Below, piece by piece: positions 44,486-55,000 of a stretch of DNA of 64,000 bases. Position 1 is the first letter of the stretch; every line of letters starts with the position of its first letter. The notes under the pieces are model-generated. The model saw nothing but the letters and a program-made list of their open reading frames with translations. It had not been told where the DNA came from and made no database searches. The DNA is taken from assembly GCF_026168105.1 (NCBI RefSeq), contig NZ_LBMW01000042.1, positions 1 through 64,000 of the forward strand, in the 5' to 3' direction. The position numbers were made by a program, and so were the translations under genes. The DNA is from Streptomyces hygroscopicus (GTDB lineage Bacteria; Actinomycetota; Actinomycetes; Streptomycetales; Streptomycetaceae).

Positions 44486-45469
44486 ATGGCAATCGGCGTG
44501 ATATCCATCGGCGCTCACCTTCCCGAACGTGTGGTGTCCAACCGCGAGATCGCTGCCTGGGCGAACACCACGGAGCAGTGGGTCGCCGAACGGACAGGCA
44601 TTCTGGAGCGCCGTTACGCGGCGGATGACGAGGCGACGTCCGACCTGGCTCTCCCCGCCGCGCGCGCGGCGCTCCAGGCGGCTGGCCCGGAGGTCAGGGA
44701 CAGGCTCGCCGCCCTGATCGTGGCCACCTGCACCCCCGACCACCCGCAGCCTTCGACGGCGGCAGTCGTCCAGGCCGGACTCGGCCTTCCGGCCCTGCCC
44801 GCCTTTGATGTCAACGCGGTGTGCAGCGGTTTCCTCTACGCGCTCACCATCGCCAAGGCCCTGCTCGACGGTCAGCCCGGCCAGAACGCACTGGTGGTCG
44901 GCGCGGACGTCTTCTCACGGATCATGGACCGGGGCGACCGCAAGACGGTCAGTCTCTTCGGCGACGGGGCGGGCGCGGTCGTGCTCGGCCCCGTGCCGGA
45001 GGGCTACGGAATCCACGGCAGCACCCTGCTGGCCAACGGCGAGCTGCACGACTACGTGAAGGTCGCGGCCGGCGGCAGTCGTACCCCATTGGACGAGCGG
45101 GTCCGCAGGGCGGGCGAGCATCTCTTCCGGATGGACGGCAGGGCTGTGCGGGACTACGCGATGACCACCCTGCACAAGGTGGTCGGCCAGACCCTCGCGG
45201 AATGCGGCGCGCAGCTGGAAGACGTGGACCGGTTCGTCTTCCACCAGGCCAACACCCGGCTGCTGGAGTCCTTCGCGGTAGAGGCCGGGATCGACCGGGA
45301 CAAGGTCGCCCTCACCGCTCCCAGCCTGGGCAACACGGCGGGCGCCTCCGTACCGCTGACGCTGCACCACACCAACCGCACCCGCCCCCTGGAACGCGGA
45401 GAGCGTGTCCTGCTGGCCTCCATCGGCGGTGGGATGACGGCCGGGGCGACCCTCCTGACCTGGTACTGA
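44486..45469 (+). CDS. FabH-type beta-ketoacyl-ACP synthase III
   Basis: This 327-residue KAS III starts chains by condensing an acyl-CoA with malonyl-ACP. The triad is intact: Cys in NAVCSGFLYAL, His in VFHQANTRLL and Asn in LGNTAGASVP. This canonical enzyme contrasts with the two DpsC-like relatives in the cluster. It follows the reductase by 35 bp. Confidence 0.93.
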   Translation: MAIGVISIGAHLPERVVSNREIAAWANTTEQWVAERTGILERRYAADDEATSDLALPAARAALQAAGPEVRDRLAALIVATCTPDHPQPSTAAVVQAGLGLPALPAFDVNAVCSGFLYALTIAKALLDGQPGQNALVVGADVFSRIMDRGDRKTVSLFGDGAGAVVLGPVPEGYGIHGSTLLANGELHDYVKVAAGGSRTPLDERVRRAGEHLFRMDGRAVRDYAMTTLHKVVGQTLAECGAQLEDVDRFVFHQANTRLLESFAVEAGIDRDKVALTAPSLGNTAGASVPLTLHHTNRTRPLERGERVLLASIGGGMTAGATLLTWY

Positions 45470-45485
45470 GGAAGGAATACTGCAC

Positions 45486-46229
45486 ATGAGGCTTGACGGA
45501 ATGTCCGCCATCATCACGGGTGGCACGCGGGGCCTCGGCCGCACCATCGCGGCGAGCTTCCTCGCCGAGGGCGCGAACGTCGTCTGCGCCGCCCGCAACG
45601 AGTACGACGTGAAAGAACTCATCGACCGATATCCGGGGAGAGCTCGCTACCAGTACGCCGATGTCACCGACGAGGGGTCGGTGGCGGAGCTGATGGAGTC
45701 GGGGCTGACCGCCTTCGGCCGGATCGACGTGCTGGTCAACAACGCCGGGGTCAGTCGCGACGGCAGCATCAGCAGGCTCTCGGTGGCGGACTGGAACGCC
45801 ACCGTCGCCACCAACCTCAACGGCGTCTTCCTGTGCACCCGCGCGGCGATCCGCCCGATGCAGGAGCAGGGCGGCGGCCGGATCATCAACCTCTCGTCCT
45901 GCGTGGCCAGCCGGGCCGTGGTCGGCGCGGCCGCCTACAGTGCCAGCAAGGCCGCCGTGGAGATGTTCACCCGGGCCTCGGCCCTTGAACTCGCTCCCAA
46001 GGGCATCACTGTCAACTGCCTGTCGCCCGGCTACATCGATGAGGGCATGGGCAGGAAGGTTGCAGCCGACGACCGGATCTGGGAGAGCTACCGCAAGCGT
46101 CTTCTCTCCGGGCGCCTGGGACGGCCGGAGGAGGTGGGAGCGGCCGCGGTCTTCCTCGCCGCCTCGGACAGCTCCTACGTGAACGGACATGTGCTGGAGG
46201 TCAACGGCGGCCTGATGTGGGCGGCCTGA
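45486..46229 (+). CDS. SDR-family oxidoreductase
   Basis: This 247-residue short-chain dehydrogenase has GGTRGLG cofactor loop, NNAG, catalytic Ser in INLSSCVASRAV and YSASK. It resembles 3-oxoacyl-ACP reductases but differs from the FabG copy upstream. It may reduce the AfsA-type product (a butenolide or ketone) or act in the chain cycle. Its stop overlaps the HAD start (TGATG). Confidence 0.88.
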   Translation: MRLDGMSAIITGGTRGLGRTIAASFLAEGANVVCAARNEYDVKELIDRYPGRARYQYADVTDEGSVAELMESGLTAFGRIDVLVNNAGVSRDGSISRLSVADWNATVATNLNGVFLCTRAAIRPMQEQGGGRIINLSSCVASRAVVGAAAYSASKAAVEMFTRASALELAPKGITVNCLSPGYIDEGMGRKVAADDRIWESYRKRLLSGRLGRPEEVGAAAVFLAASDSSYVNGHVLEVNGGLMWAA

Positions 46230-46933
46230 TGCCCTCTCCCGCTCCCGTGGTGGCCTTCTTCGACGTCGACGAGACACTGGTCGCGATGAAGAGCCCCTTC
46301 GCACTGCTGCGCCACCGGCTGCGCGAGCAGGGCGACCTGGACGGCTCGGCGTACCGCGCGAAGGTCGAGCCGATCCTCGGGTTCGCCGCTCAGGGCGGCG
46401 AACCCGCGGAGGTGAGTGCGATGTTCTACCGCGCCCTCGCCGGCGTCGCGTGGAGCGAGCTGCTGAGCCAGGGGCGTGCCTGGTACGCGGAGCTGCGTGG
46501 CCAGGGGGTACCGTTCATCGAGGCCACGCTGCGGCAGCTGCGGCACCACCAGCGTCAGGGGCATTTCACCGTGGCGGTCTCCGGTGCCTGGCCCGCGAGC
46601 TTGTCGCCGATGGCCGAGGACCTGGGTGTCGACCAGGTGCTGTGCACCGAGCCCGAGGTGGACGAGGCCGGGCTGCTGACCGGACGGATCGCGCGAGCGA
46701 TGTTCGGCCCGGCCAAGGGAGCCGCGGTGCGCACCGTCCTTGCGGCTCAAGGCGCTGTGGCAGGGCAGTGCTTCGCGTATGCCGACGACCCGAGTGATCT
46801 CGACATGCTCCGTCTGGTGGGCCGGCCCACCATCGTCGGGAACCACCCCGTGCTGGCTGCAGTGGCGGCGGAGCACGGGTGGCGGGTGCTGCCCAACGCG
46901 CTCGTACCCGGCACCGAGCGGATTCCCGTCTGA
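46229..46933 (+). CDS. HAD-IB family phosphatase
   Basis: This 234-residue haloacid-dehalogenase phosphatase is of the SerB-like type. Motif I is FFDVDETLVAMK, motif II Ser in TVAVSGAWPASL, the motif III Lys region is FGPAKGAAV and motif IV is YADDPSDLDML. A phosphatase is expected after an AfsA-type condensation with dihydroxyacetone phosphate, so dephosphorylation of that intermediate is plausible. It ends the first co-transcribed run; a promoter-like AT-rich gap follows. Confidence 0.85.
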   Translation: MPSPAPVVAFFDVDETLVAMKSPFALLRHRLREQGDLDGSAYRAKVEPILGFAAQGGEPAEVSAMFYRALAGVAWSELLSQGRAWYAELRGQGVPFIEATLRQLRHHQRQGHFTVAVSGAWPASLSPMAEDLGVDQVLCTEPEVDEAGLLTGRIARAMFGPAKGAAVRTVLAAQGAVAGQCFAYADDPSDLDMLRLVGRPTIVGNHPVLAAVAAEHGWRVLPNALVPGTERIPV

Positions 46934-46989
46934 CCGCCACGTCCGGTCGCCGAATTCAACCAACCTCCTTCCTTGAAGTAGTACTCGCA

Positions 46990-47010
46990 CTAATGTCAGG
47001 GTACTGATAT
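46990..47010 (+). promoter_or_regulatory. Candidate MarR operator upstream of exporter gene
   Basis: A 21-bp segment beginning CTAATG and ending TACTGATAT matches 16 of 21 bases of the segment overlapping the MarR gene start (60930-60950). It is 61 bp before the exporter ATG in an unusually AT-rich gap, where a repressor would act. Confidence 0.5.
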
Positions 47011-47071
47011 AGAGTTGTATCCTGCGTCAACGGATCCGCCGTCTGTCATACATGGAGGGATTGCAGCTCAC

Positions 47072-48652
47072 ATGAGCACAGCGACCTCGGGCCCCACCAC
47101 GAAACGGCCCACGATCATCCTCGCCGCGGTGTGCGTGGCCGTCCTGATCCTCCCCGCATCGCTCACCGGCAGCTCGGTGGCTTTGCCTGACATCGCCTCC
47201 GGCCTGCACGCCGGCCTCGTTCCGCTGCAGTGGGTGGTGAACGCCTACAACCTCGCCTTCGCCTCCTTCATGCTGGCCTGCGGCTCACTGGCCGACATCG
47301 TCGGCCGCCGCCGGATGTTCACCGTCGGAACGGCCGTGTTCGCCCTCGCCTCGCTGGCCAGCGGCCTGTCGGGCAACGTGCTGTTGCTCGACGTGCTGCG
47401 CGGCGTGGCTGGTTTCGGCGCCGCCGCGGTGATGACCAGCGGCTGCGCGATCCTGGCCACCACCTTCCAGGGGGCCGCCCTCGGCCGGGCCTTCGCGATT
47501 CTCGGCTCTTCGGCGGGCGCGGGCCTGGCCCTCGGCCCCTCTGTGTCCGGTCTCCTGGTCGGTACGCTGGGTTGGCGGTGGGTGTTCTTCGCGCACGCCG
47601 TCGTCACGGCCGTGGTTCTGCTGGCTCTGCCCGCGATCCCCGAGTCCCGCAGCAGCGAGGGCGCCAGGGTCGACTGGTGGGGCACCATCACCTTCACCGC
47701 CAGCCTCTTCCTGCTGATGCTGGGCGTGGTCCAGGGGCCGCAGATCGGCTGGGCCAGCGCCGAAGTGATCGCGATGTTCGCGGGCGCGGTACTGCTGATC
47801 GCTCTGTTCGTCGTCGCCGAGAGCCGCCAGGCGCATCCCATGTTCGACTTGGCACTCTTCCGGCAGTCCCGTTTCCTGGCCGTCTGCCTGCTCCCCGTGG
47901 CCATCGCCTTCGGCTTCGTCTGCCTGCTGGTGCTGCTGCCCTCGTGGTTCAGCGGGGCCAACGGGGACTCGGCGGACGCCGCCGGGGCGACCATGATGCT
48001 GCTCACCCTGCCGGTGCTGGTGGTGCCGCTCGGCGTCAACGTGCTGGTGAAGCGAGGCATGTCGACCCGCGCCGTGCTCAGCCTCAGCCTGCTCCTGGTT
48101 GCGCTCGGCGGCGCATGGCTCACCGTGCTGCACCCGGGCATCTCCACCTGGCAGTTGGCCGGCCCGCTGCTGCTGATCGGCATCGGAATGGGCTTCTCCG
48201 CGGGCATGATCGACGGCGTCGCGGTCACCTCGGTCGCTCCCGAACGCGCCGGTATGGCCGCGGGCATGTTCAACACCATGCGGCTCGCCGGTGAGGCGGT
48301 CGCCATCACGGTGATGAGCACCGTGATGGTCTCACTCCTCCAGAGCCGGGTGGCCCAGGGCCTGCACGGCTACGGACGTCCTTCGTCCGACGCGGCCGGC
48401 CTGGCCAACCGGGTCGCCAGCGGCGACCTGGCGGGTGCCGCCCACAGCACCACTCCCGAACTGCGCGACCGCTTCAGTGGCTTCCTCGCCGACAGCTACA
48501 CCGGGGCCATGCACTCCGTTCTGTGGCTGCTGGCCGCGATCTGCGCCGTCGCAACGGTCGTCGTGTACCTGATGTTGCGGGAGCCTCAGGACGCGACCAC
48601 CGACTCGCCGACCGTCGAGGACTCCGCAACCCAGGAGACAACTGTCGTATGA
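47072..48652 (+). CDS. DHA2-family MFS exporter
   Basis: This 526-residue drug-exporter-type transporter has about 14 transmembrane helices. Motif A is GSLADIVGRRRMF and the motif C-like segment is GLALGPSVSGLL. ATG 47072 follows GGAGGG by ~12 bases. It probably exports the cluster product or gives self-resistance. Its stop overlaps the monooxygenase start (ATGA). The upstream gap contains the candidate MarR site. Confidence 0.9.
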   Translation: MSTATSGPTTKRPTIILAAVCVAVLILPASLTGSSVALPDIASGLHAGLVPLQWVVNAYNLAFASFMLACGSLADIVGRRRMFTVGTAVFALASLASGLSGNVLLLDVLRGVAGFGAAAVMTSGCAILATTFQGAALGRAFAILGSSAGAGLALGPSVSGLLVGTLGWRWVFFAHAVVTAVVLLALPAIPESRSSEGARVDWWGTITFTASLFLLMLGVVQGPQIGWASAEVIAMFAGAVLLIALFVVAESRQAHPMFDLALFRQSRFLAVCLLPVAIAFGFVCLLVLLPSWFSGANGDSADAAGATMMLLTLPVLVVPLGVNVLVKRGMSTRAVLSLSLLLVALGGAWLTVLHPGISTWQLAGPLLLIGIGMGFSAGMIDGVAVTSVAPERAGMAAGMFNTMRLAGEAVAITVMSTVMVSLLQSRVAQGLHGYGRPSSDAAGLANRVASGDLAGAAHSTTPELRDRFSGFLADSYTGAMHSVLWLLAAICAVATVVVYLMLREPQDATTDSPTVEDSATQETTVV

Positions 48653-50313
48653 CAACTCATGACCAGCGTCCCGTCCTGGTGGTCGGTGCGGGGCCATCCG
48701 GCCTCACCGCCGCTGTCGAACTGACCCGCCGCGGCGTGCCGGTCCACTGTGTGGACCGCGCCGAAGGCCCGAGCATGTCGACGAAGGCACTCGGAGTCTG
48801 GCCCCGCACCCTGGAACTGCTGGGCAGGATGGGAGCCGACGAGCAGATACGGCGGCGGATCCTGCCGCAACGGGCCATGCGGTACTACTCCGACGGCCGG
48901 GTGATCGCCGACCTGCGCTTCCGGGACCCGAGTGTGCAACCGGTCTGCCTGCCGCAGCCAGATGTGGAGGCCATGCTGCGTGACGCCCTGGCCGCCGCCG
49001 GCGGAGAGGTGATGTGGGGCACCGAACTGGTCGGGTTCCAGCAGGACGGGCCGGCGGTCAAGGCGCTGCTGCGCGGCCCTGACGGGGTCGAGCGGACCGA
49101 GGAGTTCTCCTGGGTGGTGGGCGCCGACGGCGCGCGTAGCAGGGTCCGAGGGCAGTTGGACATCGGCTTTGAGGGCGCCACCCACGAACTGTCGTTCGTG
49201 GTGGCCGACATCGAGCTCGACGGCCCGCTGGAGCCGGACGTCACCCACTACTTCTGTTCGCCGCGCGGCATTCTGGTCACGTGCGGGCTGCCCTCTGGAC
49301 GGTTCAGGGTCTTCACCTCGGCGCCGCCCGGACTCCGGCGCGACGAGGTGGACCTGGCAGCAGTCCAGCGGCTGGTCGACGAGCGAGGTCCTGGTGGCCT
49401 CCGGCTCCGCGACCCGGACTGGACCAGTGTGTTCTCGGTGCACTCCCGGCATGCGGAGCGCACCCGCGAGGGGCGGGCCTTCCTCCTGGGCGACGCCGCG
49501 CACATCCACAGTCCGGCAGGCGGTCAGGGGCTGAACACCGGCGTGGCCGACGCGCACAACCTGGCTTGGAAGCTCGCCCTGTGCTGGCACGGTCACTGCG
49601 ATGCGACACTGCTGGACAGCTTCGAGAGCGAGCGCGGGCAGGTAGCCCGGACCGCCATCAAGCAGGCAGAGGTACAGACCCGGATCTGGCTGCTGAACAA
49701 GCCTCATCAGGTCGCTGTGCGGGACAACGCGCTACGGGTCGCCTCCGCGCTACGCCTCTTTCACCTCGACTACCTGCCCTGGCTGGCCGGGCAGCGGACG
49801 GTGTACACGCAGCCGGGTCCCCGGCGCCGGCGGCTCTCCCTCCCAGCGGGGCGTCCGTGGCCCGGCTCCGGGGGGTTCGTCGAGGGTGGCCTCGTCCCCC
49901 GGAGGCAGATCTGGGACACGACCCGCTCCCGGCGGATGCCCCTGCGCGCAGCCCTCTCGGACCTCCGGCACACGCTCCTGCTCTACGGGAACGGGACATT
50001 CGGCGCGGAGGCCGCCCGGCTGGCGGCCTGGGTCGGCGACCACTGTGCCGAGGTGGTCGAGGTCCAGATACTGGAGACGCGTGCCGAGAGGCTGCGGCGG
50101 TGGGCCCCCGAACAGCACGGAGCGACCCGGGGCCCGGACACCACCCGGATCGCCCTGGTCCGACCGGACGGAATCGCGGACGTGGTGTGTTCCGCGCGCG
50201 AGTCGTGGCGCGTACGGCGGCGGTTGGAGGGGCTTTTCGCCCCGCTGCTCACGTCCGCCAGGACTCCGGCGCCCGCGTCGAAGCACCCTGACTCCTTGTC
50301 CGAAGTCCACTGA
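48649..50313 (+). CDS. FAD-dependent aromatic-hydroxylase-type monooxygenase
   Basis: This 554-residue flavoprotein is related to polyketide hydroxylases and phenol monooxygenases. The FAD dinucleotide fold is VVGAGPSGLTAAVEL, the DG motif GADGARSRVRG and the GD motif LLGDAAHIHSPAGGQGLN. The C-terminal ~150 residues form the thioredoxin-like tail usual in this class. It probably hydroxylates or cleaves an intermediate. It is translationally coupled to the exporter. Confidence 0.9.
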   Translation: MTTHDQRPVLVVGAGPSGLTAAVELTRRGVPVHCVDRAEGPSMSTKALGVWPRTLELLGRMGADEQIRRRILPQRAMRYYSDGRVIADLRFRDPSVQPVCLPQPDVEAMLRDALAAAGGEVMWGTELVGFQQDGPAVKALLRGPDGVERTEEFSWVVGADGARSRVRGQLDIGFEGATHELSFVVADIELDGPLEPDVTHYFCSPRGILVTCGLPSGRFRVFTSAPPGLRRDEVDLAAVQRLVDERGPGGLRLRDPDWTSVFSVHSRHAERTREGRAFLLGDAAHIHSPAGGQGLNTGVADAHNLAWKLALCWHGHCDATLLDSFESERGQVARTAIKQAEVQTRIWLLNKPHQVAVRDNALRVASALRLFHLDYLPWLAGQRTVYTQPGPRRRRLSLPAGRPWPGSGGFVEGGLVPRRQIWDTTRSRRMPLRAALSDLRHTLLLYGNGTFGAEAARLAAWVGDHCAEVVEVQILETRAERLRRWAPEQHGATRGPDTTRIALVRPDGIADVVCSARESWRVRRRLEGLFAPLLTSARTPAPASKHPDSLSEVH

Positions 50314-50331
50314 GATCCACCGGAGAACACG

Positions 50332-50721
50332 ATGTCGATCATTCCCGAAAGCCACCGCGACCTGCTGGAGCGCCCCCTTTTCGCGCACCTGGCCACCATC
50401 AGGCCGGACAACACGCCGCAGGTGAACCCCATGTGGTTCAGCTGGGACGGCGAGTACCTGTACTTCACCAACACCACGACCCGGTACAAGTACCGCAACG
50501 TCACCCACCATCCGGTTGTCTCCGTGTCCATCAACGACCCCGCGCAGCCGTATCGCTATCTGGAGATCCGCGGCGCCGTCGAACGCATCGACCCGGACCC
50601 CGAGGGCGCCTTTTTCCTGCAGCTCGCCGACCGGTACAAGCTCGCGTTCGACGGGCCGCCTGCCGACGCGGAGCACCGGGTGGTGTACGTGATCCGCCCC
50701 ACCGGGACGAGCAAGCAGTGA
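50332..50721 (+). CDS. PPOX-class F420/FMN-dependent oxidoreductase
   Basis: This 129-residue split-barrel flavin protein has HLATIRPDNTPQVNPMWF, RYKYRNVTHHP and VSVSINDPAQPYRYLEIRG, typical of F420-dependent PPOX-class enzymes. It follows the monooxygenase by 18 bp and ends the forward block. A redox tailoring step is likely. Confidence 0.88.
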   Translation: MSIIPESHRDLLERPLFAHLATIRPDNTPQVNPMWFSWDGEYLYFTNTTTRYKYRNVTHHPVVSVSINDPAQPYRYLEIRGAVERIDPDPEGAFFLQLADRYKLAFDGPPADAEHRVVYVIRPTGTSKQ

Positions 50722-50767
50722 GGAGGAGCCCCGGCCGCCGGCCGGCACCGCCCACCGCGGACGCGCG

Positions 50768-52072
50768 TCAGGTGTCTTCGACGGTGGTGAGGTCGATGCC
50801 GTTCTTCCCCCGGTAACGGAGGAAGAAGACGGTGCTGATCACACAGAGTCCCGAGATGTACCACGGAAACCAGGCGGCGTGGCCGTGCGTGGCGAGGTAC
50901 TCGCTCAGGTAGGGCGCCGTACCGCCGCACAGCGCCACTGCCAGCGCGTACGGCAGCCCCACGCCGCTGGACCGGAGCGATGTCGGAAACATCTGCAGTG
51001 TCGCCGACGGAGCGGCTGTCGCGTAGCACCCGAACAGCAGCAGAGCCGCTGTCATCACCGCGAACAGCCGCAGGGCTGATCCGGACACGGTCCCGAACAG
51101 TAGCGGGGTCAGGCAGGCGAACCCGCCGCCGAACGCCACCAGCAGAGGCCGCTGGCCGAATCGGTCGGCGGCCATCCCGATCAGCGGCAGTGCGGCGATG
51201 AAGAGCACCTGCGCGGCGACGGCGGCCCACAGCGCGGCGTTCGCCGTCACGCCGTAGTGGGCCTGGGCGTACAGCGGCATGTAGGAGGCGAAGGTGTAGT
51301 AGACGACGGTCGCCCCCAGCGAAAAGCCGGCCACTCGGAGGACCTGGCGGGGGTGCGAGCGCAGCACCTGCCACGCCGGATTGCGCCGGCGTTCGCGCGC
51401 CGCGTCGAAGACGGGCGTCTCGGGCATGGCGCGGCGCATCCGCCAGCCGTACAAGGCGAACAGCGCGCCGAGGGCGAAGGGGACGCGCCATCCCCAGTCA
51501 CCCAACTGGCCCGCCGTGAGGGTGTTGTGCAGCAACAGCGCGAGGAGCGTGGCCGCGAGCGTGCCGAGCGTGGTGCTGATGTAGATGGCACTGGAATACA
51601 ACCCGCGTCGCCGGTTCGGCGCGATCTCGTTCACGTACGTGCTCATCGCTGTGCCCTCGCCACCCGCGGACAGTCCCTGCAGCGCCCTGGCCACCACCAG
51701 CAGCGTCGGGGACAGCACGCCGGCCGTCCGGTGGGGCGGGGTGAGCGCGATCAGGAGGCTGCCTCCCGCCATCATCAGCAGCGACAGCCGCAACGCCGAG
51801 CTGCGACCGCGACGGTCACAGTAGGCACCGATCAGCAGCCCGCCGATCGGCCGGAACAGGAAACCGACGGCGAACACCGACAAGGTCTGCAGGACGTTCG
51901 TGGTCGCGTTGCCCGAGGGGAAGAGCTGCGGGCCGAGTACCGCGGCGAACGTCACATAAGCGGTCCAGTCGAACCACTCCATGGCGTTGCCGATGGAAGC
52001 GATCAGCGTCTGGCGCAGGCCGCCGCCCCACGTCGCGGTGCGCACTCCGGTTGCCGGATCAGCGGTGGTCAC
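50768..52072 (-). CDS. MHS-family MFS transporter
   Basis: This 434-residue transporter of the metabolite:H+ symporter group has about 12 helices. The typical N-terminus is IGNAMEWFDWTAYVTFA, followed by loop GAYCDRRGRSSAL and RALQGLSAGGEG. Members take up organic acids, betaines or similar solutes, so it may import a precursor. Its GTG start overlaps the SARP gene stop (GTGA), so regulator and transporter are co-translated, which is unusual. Confidence 0.85.
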   Translation of the reverse strand: MTTADPATGVRTATWGGGLRQTLIASIGNAMEWFDWTAYVTFAAVLGPQLFPSGNATTNVLQTLSVFAVGFLFRPIGGLLIGAYCDRRGRSSALRLSLLMMAGGSLLIALTPPHRTAGVLSPTLLVVARALQGLSAGGEGTAMSTYVNEIAPNRRRGLYSSAIYISTTLGTLAATLLALLLHNTLTAGQLGDWGWRVPFALGALFALYGWRMRRAMPETPVFDAARERRRNPAWQVLRSHPRQVLRVAGFSLGATVVYYTFASYMPLYAQAHYGVTANAALWAAVAAQVLFIAALPLIGMAADRFGQRPLLVAFGGGFACLTPLLFGTVSGSALRLFAVMTAALLLFGCYATAAPSATLQMFPTSLRSSGVGLPYALAVALCGGTAPYLSEYLATHGHAAWFPWYISGLCVISTVFFLRYRGKNGIDLTTVEDT

Positions 52073-55000
52073 GATGCCGTCCTCTCCTGGTCTGATGGCG
52101 TGCCCAGTCGTGACCGCAGACCGTCGTCCACGGCGACGCCGATGTCGGTGAAGGTCGCCAGCGCCCTGGTCCAGTGCACGCGCGCCCGCGCCTGGTCGCC
52201 GTCGAGGGCGGCGACCGTGCCGAGGACCTCCTCTGCTTTGGCGACGTTCAGGCGTTGCGCGCTCGGCTGCGACAGGCCCAGCGCCTGCTGGGCGCATTCC
52301 TCGGCCCGTCCCGGGTCGCTCAGGCTCAAGTAGAGCTGAGCCAGCTCCAGAAGGATCTTGCTGCGGGCCATCCTGTTCGCGCTGGAGTCGGCCAGCGAGC
52401 GCGCCGCCTCCGCCTTCCCAGTGGTGTCGTGGCGGCCCAGGAGTCCGTCGGCGACGGCGAGGCGCGCCAGGGCGTAAGCCTCGCCGTCGACGTAACCGAT
52501 CTGCCGGGCCCCTTCGAGCGCCGTGGCCGCGTACTGAGCTGATTGCTGCGGTGAGCCCAGGCTCCCGCTGATGGCCGACAGCAGACACAGCGTCTCGACC
52601 TCGTAGGTGCGGTCACCGCATTCCTGGAAGGAACTCAGTGCCCGCTGTGCCGCGTCGTACGCGTTCTCGTACCGGCCGACGTCCAGGTCGATCAGGGCGA
52701 GCCCGTACAGCGAGATGCTCCGGTCATAGGAGGAGTCGATGGATTCGGACACCTCGAGCGCCTGCCTGAAATAGGACCGCGCCCGGGTCAGCTCCCCGGT
52801 GGCCTGATGCACCAGGCCCAGGTTTCGCAGGCTGTACGAGCTGATGTGGTGCAGGCCGAGTCCGCCGGCGGTGGCCAGCGAAGCCGTGAGGAACTCGGTC
52901 GCGCCGTCCATGTCACCCCGTGTCCAGTGGATGAAGCCCAGCACACCCTGGGCGGTGGCCTCCAGCCGTGGTGAAAGGATGGCGTGTGCGATGTCGAGTG
53001 CCTGCTGTGCGGCCTTGTGTGCCCGGCCTCCCCGGCCCAGGCTGAGGTGGGCGAGGCTCATGTTGTTGAGCGTGGCCGCGACCTCCTCGGCCATGCCCAG
53101 CCGGTTGTGCAGCGCGAGGCTCTTCTCCTGATGCGCGATGGCCCACTCGTAGTCGCCCAGCGTGTTGTAGAGGTTGGCGAGGCTTCGGTGCATCGCTGCG
53201 ATGCCGCGCTCGTCGGCGAGGGACTCGGCGGCGGCCAGGGCGGTGCGAGTCGTCTCGCGCCACTCTGTCCGGTACTTGCCCGTCCAGAAGAAACCCCGCA
53301 GTGCGTCGGCCAGGTGCCAGGAGAGGTAGTGCGGTCCGTGCGTACCGAAGTAGCGTACGCAGGCCATCAGATTGCGCCGCTCGGCCAGCAGCCATGCCAT
53401 CGAGTGGCTCTCGTCATAGTGTTGAGGCGCATCGAACGCCGGCTTGGGCGCCGCCGGTTCCGTGAGTCGCACGAACTCCGAGTAGAGAACGTCGGCTGCG
53501 GCACAGGCGCCCGCGAGGTACCACCGGCCGAGCCGCTCCAGGGCCTCGGCCCGTTCCGGCTCGGGGTGCTCTTCGACGGCGCGGTCCTGGGCGTACTCGC
53601 GCAGCAGGTCATGGAACTGGTATCGGCCGGGGGCGGGTTGTTGCAGGAGACTCGCCATCTCCAGACGGCTCAGAGCGGCCCGTGCCTGCGCCTCGCTGAT
53701 GTCGGCGAGGACCGCGACGGCGGCGGAGGTGAAGTCAGAGCCGGGGAAGAGTGCCGCGAGCCGGAAGATCACCCGGTCGTCCGGTGTCAGGGCGTAGTAG
53801 GACAGGGCGATGGCGGTCGAGACGGCAGAGGCCGTGTCGCCGTCGACGGACAGGGCGGCGAGGCGGTTGCCGCGCCGCAGACTATCGAGATAGGTCTCGA
53901 CCTGCCCGCCTGGAGCACCGATGAGGTTGGCCGCGGCGATCCGTAGCGCCAGCGGCAGGCAGGAGCACAGTGCCGTCACTTCCCGTACGACGTCCGGATC
54001 AATCGTCACCGCGGCCTGCCGCATCATTCCGGCGACCAGGTCGATGGACTCGCGCTGGCTGAGCGTGTCGACCTTGATCAGTTGGGCTCCGTGCGTGACC
54101 ACGAGGGAGCGCAACTGCCGTCTGCTGGTGATCAGTACGGAACAGCCCCCGTCACCTGGAATGAGCGGGACCACCTGTTCGACGCTGGAGGCGTTGTCCA
54201 GCACCACCAGGACCTTCTTCCCGGTCAGCTTCGACCGGTAGAGGTTGGCCTGTTCCACGGGGTCGACCGGTATGCGCTCCGCGGGCACCCCGAGTGCGCG
54301 GAGGAACTGCGAGAGCACCTGCTCGGTCGGCAGCGGCACACGCGCTCCGCCCCGCTCGTAGCCGCTCAGGTTCACATACAACTGCCCGTCCGAGAACGCT
54401 GGCCGTACTCGCCTGCCGATGCACACGGCGAGAGCTGTCTTCCCCACCCCGGGCGGTCCCGACAGGACGACGACGGGGACGCCGGTGCGCCCGGACACCG
54501 GCGGAAGTACGGTCGTGATGCGGTCGATGATGTCCTCGCGGCCCACGAAACCCATGGCCAGCGGAGGCAGTTGGGCGGGGACCGGGACTGCCTCACTCCC
54601 GGCGGCGCCCGGACCGTCCGGAGCCGTCAGCGCCGGATCCGATTCGAGGATGCCGGTGTGCACGGCACGCAGCCTCTCGCCCGGCTCGATACCGAGCTGC
54701 TCGACCAGTTGCCGGCGCGCTTGCTGGTAGACGTCCAGAGCCTCCGCCTGCCGCCCCGAGCGGTAGAGGGCGAGCATCAGCATGCTCCAGAAGTTCTCCC
54801 GCAGCGGGTTGTCGATCGCCGCCGCGCGTAGCTCCCGCACCAGTTGCGCATGCCTGCCGAGCTGGAGATCGGTCTCGAAGTACGCCTCCAGCGCGGCCAG
54901 TCGCTCGTCCTCCAGAAAACGGCATTCGTCCTGGTGCAGGGAGCTTGACGGGATGTCCTCGAGTGCGTTGCCCCGCCAGGTGGCGAGCGCGTCGTTCAGC

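Noticed and set aside
42263..45469. Housekeeping fab operon
   Set aside because: The primary Streptomyces operon has FabD beside FabH, ACP and FabF. FabD is absent here and the genes are embedded with AfsA-like, HAD and tailoring genes, so a specialised role is more likely.
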